NCBI RefSeq assembly: GCF_004375085.3
Contig: NZ_SNAQ03000002.1
Location: forward strand, 428,537-492,536
DNA length: 64,000 nucleotides
DNA from: Lewinella sp. W8
GTDB lineage: Bacteria; Bacteroidota; Bacteroidia; Chitinophagales; Saprospiraceae
Reading direction: 5' to 3'
Shown here piece by piece: positions 34,787-41,813 of this stretch. Made by a program: the position numbers and the translations under genes. Below the pieces are notes generated by a model. It saw only the letters and a program-made list of their open reading frames with translations. It did no database searches and was not told the DNA's origin. Every line of letters starts with the position of its first letter. The first letter of the stretch is position 1.

Positions 34787-35197
34787 ATGACCTATCCCCG
34801 CTTTTTCCAACTCTTTGCTGCCGCAGCCCTGATTGCCGCCGGTGGTGCCCTGACTTGCCACGCACTGCTTCCACTGGATTATGCCGTGCCGCTAACGGTG
34901 GGCATCTTCATTTTACTGTCCCTGCTTTCCCTGGGTATATTCTGGGTAGGGAAACGCACCGCGGCGGCCAAGAACAAATTTCTTTTTGGCAACGCCTTCC
35001 TGGGGATTACCATGGTGAAGTTGTTTCTCTGCGGTGGCGTAGCGGCGGCCTACATCTTGTTGGGTGCACCGGAGAATAAGCTCTTCATCATTCCCTTCTT
35101 TCTGATCTACCTGACCTTCACGCTGCTGGAGGTGGTGGCCCTGGTGAAAATTGCCGCGGAGACGCCTCCCCCATCGACCGCAACCGGCGAGGAGTAA
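34787..35197 (+). CDS. Four-helix membrane protein, ATP-synthase leader (AtpI-like)
   Basis: 136 residues with four membrane helices (FFQLFAAAALIAAGGALTC, AVPLTVGIFILLSLLSLGIF, GITMVKLFLCGGVAAAYIL, LFIIPFFLIYLTFTLLEVVA). In other Bacteroidota a protein of this size and topology sits between atpZ and atpB, and its position 27 bp after atpZ fits. Directly after the stop codon (12 bp) a hairpin begins the repeat array of the RAYT locus, so atpB is absent here. Confidence 0.7.
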   Translation: MTYPRFFQLFAAAALIAAGGALTCHALLPLDYAVPLTVGIFILLSLLSLGIFWVGKRTAAAKNKFLFGNAFLGITMVKLFLCGGVAAAYILLGAPENKLFIIPFFLIYLTFTLLEVVALVKIAAETPPPSTATGEE

Positions 35198-35209
35198 CTT
35201 TTGCGTCCT

Positions 35210-35808
35210 CGTCGGACGCCTTCCCGCCGGGACGGCGGGGGCGTCCGACGAATGTGCCGACGGCCTTCTCCTTTTCGAGCAATGTTTTTGATGGGATGGC
35301 GCCCCTTACTTCAGCCCCCTGGATGTGCCGACCATACCGCGGGGGCGTCCGACGAATGTGCCGATGGGCATAACCGCTTCGAGCAATGTTTTGTGATGAG
35401 GTAGCGCCCCTTACTTCAGCCCCCTGGAGGTGCCGACCATGCCGCGGGGCATCCAACGAATGCGCCGATGGGCATAACCGCTTCGAGCAATGTTTTGTGA
35501 TGAGGTAGCGCCCCTTACTTCAGCCCCCTGGAGGTGCCGACCATGCCGCGGGGGCGTCCGACGAATGTGCCGATGGGCATAACCGCTTCGAGCAATGTTT
35601 TGTGATGAGGTAGCGCCCCTTACTTCAGCCCCCTGGAGGTGCCGACCATGCCGCGGGGCATCCAACGAATGCGCCGACGACCGTCTCCTTTTCGAGCAAT
35701 GTTTTGGGATGGAGTGGCAGCCCCTTACTTCCCTCCCATAAATGTCTTTTCCCACGAAACTCGTCGGACGAAGGAATCGCCTTGGGCGATTTTAATTCGT
35801 CCGACGAG
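35210..35808. repeat. Left tandem-repeat array of the RAYT locus
   Basis: It opens with the hairpin CGTCGGACGCC / GGCGTCCGACG (35210-35250, inner CCCGCC/GGCGGG) and closes with a second hairpin CTCGTCGGACGAA / TTCGTCCGACGAG (35760-35808, inner AATCGCC/GGCGATT). Between them are five tandem units of about 104 bp, each containing CGAGCAATGTTTTG, CCCCTTACTTC and a CGTCCGACGAA or CATCCAACGAA junction. Units 2 to 4 are almost identical. The arms carry the same GTCGGACG core in both hairpins. Small ORFs crossing it are repeat translations, not genes. Confidence 0.9.
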
Positions 35809-35814
35809 AGGGGA

Positions 35815-36420
35815 ATGCGGTATTTTCCGGATATGTATTCACCGCACGGCATCTATCACCTTTACAACCAGAGTATCAATTATGAGCCCTTGTTCCGATC
35901 GGAAGAAAACTATCACTTCTTCCTCCGGAAAGTTAGGAAGCACCTTATCCCCGTGTGTGACGTTCTATGCTATTGTCTCATGCCAGATCACTTTCACTTT
36001 TTGGTGCGCGTGAAATCAGAAGGCATTTCTCTAAGTAGCACAAAAAAGGCTCCGGATGATGGTCAGGGATCTCCGGACAACGTCTATCAGCAGCGTATGA
36101 GCCACGAGATAAAGACTATGCTTAGCAGCTACACCAAAGCTTATAACCGTAGATACGCAAGAAGGGGTAGTTTATTTAAGGCCAAGACCAAAGCAAAATT
36201 GGCTCATCTTGATTTCATCGAACTGGAAGAAAACAAAAATGATCTAGTGCCCTACGTAGCCCGGTGCTTTCACTACATCCACGCCAATCCGGTTGTGGCC
36301 GGCCTGGCGAACCGGGAGGAAGAATGGCCCTTCTCCTCGGCTCAGGACTATTATGGGTTGCGCAACGGAACACTATGCAATCAAGAACTAGCTCGGGAGA
36401 TTTTAGGGAAGTATATCTAA
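35815..36420 (+). CDS. REP-associated tyrosine transposase (Y1 HUH, RAYT / TnpA_REP)
   Basis: 201 residues from the ATG at 35815 (MRYFPDMYSPHGIYHL); the ATG at 35833 is an alternative. Motifs: IYHLYNQSINYEPLFRSEEN, the HUH metal site LMPDHFHFLVRV, and the downstream helix LSSYTKAYNRRYARRGSLF with the candidate catalytic Tyr, then YIHANPVVAGLANREEEWPF. These are the signatures of the IS200-related REP transposase family. It starts 7 bp after the left array's closing hairpin and stops 17 bp before the right array. The reading frame is intact, but the composition differs from neighbours and the family usually acts on REP hairpins, which this locus supplies. Confidence 0.9.
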   Translation: MRYFPDMYSPHGIYHLYNQSINYEPLFRSEENYHFFLRKVRKHLIPVCDVLCYCLMPDHFHFLVRVKSEGISLSSTKKAPDDGQGSPDNVYQQRMSHEIKTMLSSYTKAYNRRYARRGSLFKAKTKAKLAHLDFIELEENKNDLVPYVARCFHYIHANPVVAGLANREEEWPFSSAQDYYGLRNGTLCNQELAREILGKYI

Positions 36421-36437
36421 GCAAGATGCACCTCTGT

Positions 36438-36778
36438 CGTCGGACGCCTTCCCGCCGGGACGGCGGGGGCGTCCGACGAATGCGCCAATGACCTTCTCCT
36501 TTTCAAACAATGTTTTGTGATGGAGTAGCGCCCCTTACTTTAGCCCCCTGGATGTGCCGACCATACCGCGGGGGCGTCCGACGAATGTGCCACTTCAACC
36601 CCCTGGATGTGTCGACCATACCGCGGGGGCGTCCGACGAATGCGCCAATGACCTTCCCCTTTTCGAGCAATGTTTTGTGATGGGGTGATGGCCCTTACTT
36701 CCTTTCCATAAATGTCTTTTCCCACGAAACTCGTCGGACGAAAGAATCGCCGCGGGCGATTTTAATTCGTCCGACGAG
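36438..36778. repeat. Right repeat array of the RAYT locus
   Basis: Same design and orientation as the left array: opening hairpin (36438-36478, identical arms and loop), one full unit, one truncated unit and a final unit, then the closing hairpin (36730-36778) with the same 13-bp arms. A shared 29-base tail sequence (ending AAATGTCTTTTCCCACGAAA) precedes both closing hairpins. The right array is shorter (about 2.5 units against 5). Confidence 0.9.
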
Positions 36779-36802
36779 AGACCGAAGATTCCGAGAACCC
36801 AT

Positions 36803-36810
36803 TACCTTCG
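36803..36810 (+). promoter_or_regulatory. Candidate -7 element of the M15 peptidase gene
   Basis: TACCTTCG lies 4 bp before the start codon, so transcription would be almost leaderless. The match allows TTYG in place of TTTG. Confidence 0.3.
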
Positions 36811-36814
36811 TTTT

Positions 36815-37657
36815 ATGAAATACCTCCTCCCCGTTCTCGTATTGATCTGCATGGCCTGTAATCCGAATACTACGCCAACCGAAACCGACACGGAAGCCGC
36901 TTCGGTGGCAGGGGAGGTGATGGCAACGGACACCATTCCCCCGTCGCGGCCGGTGTTGGCCAAAGAAGACACCACGGTCTTCGGTATGCCACCCTACGAG
37001 TACCTGACCGGGAAGTTCGACCCCGGGCAGCACCCGGACTTCGTGAAGGTAGCCGCCAGGTACACCGACGGTGATCCCTACCTGCTGCACCGGGAAACCT
37101 ACGCTGCCTTTGAAAAAATGCACGCTGCGGCCATGGCCGATGGTGTGCAGCTCATCATGGTTTCCGCCACCCGAAATTTCCAGCGACAGCGACAAATTTG
37201 GGAAGCCAAATGGAAGGGACAACGCCTGCTGGAAGGCAAGGAAAAAGCCGATGAGGTTTATCCCGATCCGGCCGACCGGGCGCGGGCGATTCTCCGCTAC
37301 TCCTCCATGCCCGGCACGAGCCGCCATCACTGGGGCACGGACATTGACCTGAACGCGCTGACCAATGAATTCTTTGATGCGGGCAAGGGAAAGGAGGTCT
37401 ACGACTGGCTCGTTGCACACGCCCACGAATACGGCTTCTGTCAACCCTATACGCCCAAGGGTGCCGACCGACCCTCCGGTTACGAAGAAGAGCGGTGGCA
37501 CTGGAGTTACCTCCCGCTGGCCACCCAGCTCACTGATTTTGCGGCCAGTGCCCTCAAGGACGAAGACATCAGTGGGTTTGAAGGAGCGGAGGCCGCTCCG
37601 CAAATCGGGGTGATCAACAACTACGTTCTGGGGATCAATCCCGACTGCAAAGAGTAA
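36815..37657 (+). CDS. M15-family D-Ala-D-Ala carboxypeptidase (VanY-like) lipoprotein
   Basis: 280 residues. Lipoprotein signal MKYLLPVLVLICMAC, then a low-complexity linker and the M15B domain. The zinc site reads SRHHWGTDIDLNAL (His and Asp of HxxxxxxD) and EERWHWSYLPLA (third His). It trims the terminal D-Ala of peptidoglycan stem peptides in the periplasm. Its start is 36 bp after the right RAYT array; a terminator follows. Confidence 0.93.
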   Translation: MKYLLPVLVLICMACNPNTTPTETDTEAASVAGEVMATDTIPPSRPVLAKEDTTVFGMPPYEYLTGKFDPGQHPDFVKVAARYTDGDPYLLHRETYAAFEKMHAAAMADGVQLIMVSATRNFQRQRQIWEAKWKGQRLLEGKEKADEVYPDPADRARAILRYSSMPGTSRHHWGTDIDLNALTNEFFDAGKGKEVYDWLVAHAHEYGFCQPYTPKGADRPSGYEEERWHWSYLPLATQLTDFAASALKDEDISGFEGAEAAPQIGVINNYVLGINPDCKE

Positions 37658-37689
37658 TTATCCCAGTGCATTTCCTCTCGCCCCTAAGC

Positions 37690-37724
37690 CGTCCGGAAGA
37701 ATTCTTGGGCCGGACGCTTTTTTT
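37690..37724 (+). terminator. Rho-independent terminator
   Basis: CGTCCGG / CCGGACG stem (37690-37696 with 37710-37716) with a 13-nt loop is followed by CTTTTTTT. It ends the M15 peptidase transcript. Confidence 0.8.
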
Positions 37725-37747
37725 GCTGCGGGAACCTAATTATCGGC

Positions 37748-37769
37748 TTATCTTGTCCCAACAAGATAA
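37748..37769. promoter_or_regulatory. Perfect 9-bp inverted repeat before the acidic protein gene
   Basis: TTATCTTGT-CCCA-ACAAGATAA ends 14 bp before the ATG at 37784. It could be an operator or an RNA hairpin covering the translation start. No candidate repressor is nearby. Confidence 0.5.
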
Positions 37770-37783
37770 ATTGGTCTACCCGT

Positions 37784-38128
37784 ATGGAACTCTATGACAT
37801 CAATCGTCTTCCCCTGATCATCACCCCTAACGAAGCACTCCTTCACTGGGCCATTCAGGAGAATCCGGCACTGGCTAGTGAAGTTGATCCCGAAGACCCC
37901 TCGGACCTTTCGATGGTCTTCCTCATTCCGGAATTTGACGATCTGGACGAAGCCGAAGATTGGCTGGAAGAAAACTTCCTCTCAATTTTGGAAAGCTTAC
38001 TGGAGGAGTGGGTGCCGGACGATAGCAACTGGCCGGACAACCTGGCCTTCAACCACCTCGAAAAATATGCCGACTACAGTTTCGGTAGTGTCGTCATCGA
38101 TACGGTAGATGCCTCCTATGACGAATAG
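37784..38128 (+). CDS. Small acidic cytoplasmic protein, unknown
   Basis: 114 residues, strongly acidic (IPEFDDLDEAEDWLEENF, LLEEWVPDDSNWPDNLAF), no signal or membrane segment. The N-terminus (MELYDINRLPLIITPNEALL) resembles small conserved Bacteroidota proteins, but no function is known to me. It is flanked by two terminators and an upstream inverted repeat, so it is probably a single-gene unit. Confidence 0.75.
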   Translation: MELYDINRLPLIITPNEALLHWAIQENPALASEVDPEDPSDLSMVFLIPEFDDLDEAEDWLEENFLSILESLLEEWVPDDSNWPDNLAFNHLEKYADYSFGSVVIDTVDASYDE

Positions 38129-38160
38129 TCCGGGCCTCCCCCAATAACGCAACAAACAGA

Positions 38161-38196
38161 AAGCTCCCGGTCAGAACCGACCGGGAGCTTTTTCCG
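38161..38196 (+). terminator. Rho-independent terminator
   Basis: AAGCTCCCGGTC / GACCGGGAGCTT stem is followed by TTTCC. It lies 32 bp after the acidic protein gene and is near-symmetric, so it may act in both directions. Confidence 0.8.
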
Positions 38197-38347
38197 TTGA
38201 AGGTATTTACTTTACCTTCGGCACCCGATTCACGGCCGCTCCCGGCAAAAGCTGGCACCTGCACGCCGTTGCCATGAAAATGCCTTGCTGGCCCGTGATC
38301 GTCCTCCGCAGCGAGTACCTCAAATCCAAAACCCGCCCCGATTACCA

Positions 38348-40693
38348 ATGACTTATCAACGCCCTCCTGAAGATATTGCTCGGCTGGTAAACCTCAAGCC
38401 CGATCCGCTCATGTTGTTTGGGCCGGACCGGAACCTCATTCTCATGGCGGACCGGCCGATGTACCCCACCATCGAGGAGCTGAAGGAACCCAAGTTGAAA
38501 CTGGCGGGTCGAAAGATCAACCCGGATACCTTTACCCCCTTCGGTGCCCGGGGGTACTTCAACCCCCGCATTCGGAACCTGACGACCCTAGAGGACCGCC
38601 CCCTGCTCGGACTCCCCGACGACGCTAACTTTCGGTATTTCACCTGGTCGCCTAAAGGCACCCGGCTGGCTTTTTGCATCGCCACGCCCACCGGACTTCA
38701 GTTATGGACCTGTCGGGAAGAGGATTTGCGGTGTACGCCGGTGGGTGCCGCGGACCTGAACAACAGTCTGGGCGGAATGCCCTACGATTTTGTGGGGGAA
38801 GATTTTTTCGTCATCAAGCGTCGCCTCCAGGGCGTTGACGCTCCGGCTCCCGAACGGCCCGTCCTTGGTCCCAACGTTCAGGACACAAGTGGTAAGGAGG
38901 GCAGTAACCGCACCTACACCAATTTGCTCCAGAGCCAGCACGACGTGGACCTCTTCCGGCACTACGCTTCTGGGCAGCTTTTCATGCACGACATCGAGGC
39001 CGGAGCGGAACGTCCGTGGGCCAAACCGGGCATCATTGCCGGGCTGGCCGGCTCGCCGGATAGCCAGTACTTTTTGGCTACGTACGTGGAGGAACCCTTC
39101 AGTTTTAGCGTCCCCTACGAGAAATTTGCCGACCGCATCGTTATCCTGGATCGGGATGGCCGGGAGGTCATTGAGCTGGCGAACCGCCCCGCCGCCGAGC
39201 ACCTGCCGCCCGCCTTTGGGTCCGTCATCACCGACCGCCGGCGCTTTACCTGGCGGAGCGACCATCCGGCCCAGATTTTCTGGACCGAGGCCCAGGACGG
39301 TGGAGACCCCCGGCAGGATGTCGAGTATCGGGAGCAACTGTACTCTCTGACTGCGCCCTTCACCGGTGAACCGGAGAAAAGTATTCGTCTGGAGATGCGT
39401 TATGGCGCGGTGCGCTGGTGCCGTGAAGACCTGGCCATCATTGTCGACTGGGAATGGAAAAGCCGACGGCAGGTGACCCGCCGGTGGTGGCCCGATGATC
39501 CTACGCGCAGCCCGGAAATCATTCATGACCACAATTGGGAAGACAACTACAACGATCCGGGGTCTTTTGTCTCCATCACCCTACCGAGTGACCACGTAGT
39601 CCTCCTGACCCGTAACGAGGGCCGGGAATTGGTGTTGACCGGATCGGGGCACGGCCCCGAAGGATCACAGCCCTTCATCGACGCCTACGACCTGGAGTCG
39701 GGAGCAACGCGTCGCTTATGGCAGTCTACCCCACCCCTCTACGAGCGGGCCCTGTTTTTTCTGGACGAAGATCCCGACTGGTTCATCCTCGCCCGGGAAC
39801 AGCTCACGGAACGGCCAAACTACTTTTTGCGACACCTCGACACTGGAGAAGAAATACAGCTCACCAATTTTGAGCACCCCTACCCTCACCTGAGGGACGC
39901 CAACTACGAAAAGGTCAATTATACCCGGGAAGATGGCGTACAACTAAGCGGCGACCTGCACACCCCCAAAGGATGGCGGGCCGGTCAGGACCAACCGCTG
40001 CCCATCCTGATGTGGGCCTACCCCCAGGAATATAAGGACGCTGACAAGGCCGGACAGGTGCTGAGTAGTCCGCACCAGTTCACGCGGATCAGTCCGCTGT
40101 CTCCCCTCCCCTTCCTGGCCGCCGGCTTTGCCGTATTCGACGATTTTGCGATGCCCATCGTGGGCGAAGGTGATGAGGAACCCAACGAAACCTTCATCGA
40201 GCAGGTGCAGATGAACGCCCAGGCTGCGGTCGACACGCTGGTGAAGATGGGCGTCGCGGACCCCAACCGCATCTACGTTGGCGGCCACAGCTACGGGGCC
40301 TTCATGACCGCCCACCTGCTGGCCCATACGGACCTTTTCGCCGGAGGAATTGCGCGCTCCGGCGCCTACAACCGCACCCTGACGCCCTTTGGTTTCCAGG
40401 CCGAAGAACGCTCCTTCTGGGAGGTGCCCGATACGTACATCAAGCTCAGCCCCTTCGTGCACGCCGATAAGATTAATGCCCCGCTGCTGCTGATCCACGG
40501 AGAGGAAGACTCCAACAGCGGCACCTATCCCGTGCAGAGCAAGCGTATGTTTGCGGCCCTGAACTCCCTGGGTAAAACCGCTCGACTGGTGCTGCTCCCC
40601 TACGAAGACCACGGCTACGCCGCCGAAGAAAGCATTCTGCACATGCTGTGGGAGATGGGTAGGTGGATGGAGTACGAGGGACCATCCAAATAA
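38348..40693 (+). CDS. Prolyl oligopeptidase-family serine peptidase (S9D, glutamyl endopeptidase-like)
   Basis: 781 residues from the ATG at 38348 (MTYQRPPEDIARLVNLKPDP); an upstream in-frame ATG (38285) has no support. An N-terminal beta-propeller (about 40-530) is followed by the alpha/beta-hydrolase domain: Ser648 (GGHSYGAFMTAHLLAH), Asp721 (GEEDSNSGTYPVQS) and His755 (YEDHGYAAE). GGHSYGAF and the overall size match the S9D group that includes the chloroplast glutamyl endopeptidase. There is no signal peptide, so it looks cytoplasmic, whereas many bacterial relatives are exported. It should clear small peptides. Confidence 0.9.
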   Translation: MTYQRPPEDIARLVNLKPDPLMLFGPDRNLILMADRPMYPTIEELKEPKLKLAGRKINPDTFTPFGARGYFNPRIRNLTTLEDRPLLGLPDDANFRYFTWSPKGTRLAFCIATPTGLQLWTCREEDLRCTPVGAADLNNSLGGMPYDFVGEDFFVIKRRLQGVDAPAPERPVLGPNVQDTSGKEGSNRTYTNLLQSQHDVDLFRHYASGQLFMHDIEAGAERPWAKPGIIAGLAGSPDSQYFLATYVEEPFSFSVPYEKFADRIVILDRDGREVIELANRPAAEHLPPAFGSVITDRRRFTWRSDHPAQIFWTEAQDGGDPRQDVEYREQLYSLTAPFTGEPEKSIRLEMRYGAVRWCREDLAIIVDWEWKSRRQVTRRWWPDDPTRSPEIIHDHNWEDNYNDPGSFVSITLPSDHVVLLTRNEGRELVLTGSGHGPEGSQPFIDAYDLESGATRRLWQSTPPLYERALFFLDEDPDWFILAREQLTERPNYFLRHLDTGEEIQLTNFEHPYPHLRDANYEKVNYTREDGVQLSGDLHTPKGWRAGQDQPLPILMWAYPQEYKDADKAGQVLSSPHQFTRISPLSPLPFLAAGFAVFDDFAMPIVGEGDEEPNETFIEQVQMNAQAAVDTLVKMGVADPNRIYVGGHSYGAFMTAHLLAHTDLFAGGIARSGAYNRTLTPFGFQAEERSFWEVPDTYIKLSPFVHADKINAPLLLIHGEEDSNSGTYPVQSKRMFAALNSLGKTARLVLLPYEDHGYAAEESILHMLWEMGRWMEYEGPSK

Positions 40694-40721
40694 CCGACAT
40701 TTTCCCGTAAAGGGGTAGCGT

Positions 40722-41600
40722 TTAAGGAATGCTCAGGATCAGTTTGCGGTACATTTCGATGGGCATCATGCCCATGGCTTTCCGACGCACATTCAGATTT
40801 TCCGGGTCTTCGGTTTCGGCTAATTCGGCTACTCCGTTGACCGGATCAACCTTAGCAAACTGTGAACCATAACGCTGGGGCAAATTGCTGTTTACCTGAA
40901 TACGATCGTAGAGGTAGGCATAGTCCTTACGCTCCAAATCACCCGCAGCGACGGCCGCTTCCACCAGAGGGAGCTGATCTCGCTGCCAGTCGGGATCGCG
41001 GTCTGCGTGCTGAATAACCATGAAAGCCCCCCGCATGGCCTCTTGTCCCACCAATTTGACCGTAGGGAATCCATATTCCTTAATGATGTTCGCCAGCCGC
41101 TCCCGATTGACCAGGTCAACGTCCAGCATTCCTCTTGCAATCAGTCCACTATCGGGACGGACCTCATATTCCTCCATGACGTCTTGCATTACGTTTCCCC
41201 GCACGGCCTGGTCGTTAAGGTACATCTGAACCAGTGCTTTGGACAGCAGGCTGTCCGCCGGCGCTGACACCGTGTACTCCGCGCAAAACGGGGCCTTCCG
41301 GAGGGAATTTGACCGGCAAATCTGACGCTTGACGTCCTCCGAGAGTCCGTCAAAAAGTACTGCTACTTCCTCGTCCCGCCCCTGCCTGCTCAGACTAATT
41401 AGCCCCACGGACAGAAACTGGGGTTCAATATCGTTGCTCAGCGTACGAAGGGAATCAAACTGTTCGGCGGCAAGGGCGTGGCGGTCTTGCATCAAATTAA
41501 AGGTCATACGCCAGCCCAGGTACCAGGAATCCATCGGAGCATCATTTCGGGAGCAGCTGAACAGAGAAAAGACCAGACAGCATGAAAGAAAAAACTTCAT
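40722..41600 (-). CDS. DUF6624-like lipoprotein
   Basis: 292 residues from the ATG at 41600 (MKFFLSCCLVFSLFSC), a lipoprotein signal; the ATG at 41651 is upstream of it and unlikely. The C-terminal ~130 residues (NRERLANIIKEYGFPTVKLV, GAFMVIQHADRDPDWQRDQL, DYAYLYDRIQVNSNLPQRYG) match the DUF6624 pattern. The middle part is helical. Function unknown. It is divergent from metH. Confidence 0.8.
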   Translation of the reverse strand: MKFFLSCCLVFSLFSCSRNDAPMDSWYLGWRMTFNLMQDRHALAAEQFDSLRTLSNDIEPQFLSVGLISLSRQGRDEEVAVLFDGLSEDVKRQICRSNSLRKAPFCAEYTVSAPADSLLSKALVQMYLNDQAVRGNVMQDVMEEYEVRPDSGLIARGMLDVDLVNRERLANIIKEYGFPTVKLVGQEAMRGAFMVIQHADRDPDWQRDQLPLVEAAVAAGDLERKDYAYLYDRIQVNSNLPQRYGSQFAKVDPVNGVAELAETEDPENLNVRRKAMGMMPIEMYRKLILSIP

Positions 41601-41813
41601 GTTAATAGAATTGGGGAGAGCGAAAAAAAAGCATAAAAACCGGTTGGGCAATGTATGTTACCCCATTTTGCCTCACGTGGAGTGGAAGATAGTCCGATCA
41701 TTTGTTCGTTGAGGAATGAATTATGCAAATTTGCCCCTTCGCCGTACGGCAGGCCAACCTATGTCTTCCTGGTTGGTTACCAATTATCTTTACCGCCCCC
41801 AAAATCCGGTTTA

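Noticed and set aside
35118..35755. Minus-strand ORFs of about 110 residues with repeated peptides
   Set aside because: They are translations of the tandem DNA units; their frame depends on unit length and no start signal is convincing.
35210..35808. A possible CRISPR array
   Set aside because: Units are about 104 bp, nearly identical throughout, with no unique spacers and no cas genes.
41601..41813. A cobalamin or SAM riboswitch ahead of metH
   Set aside because: I could not find the conserved B12-box or the SAM-I core motifs; only a TTGGTTACCAA palindrome (41773-41783) is present.
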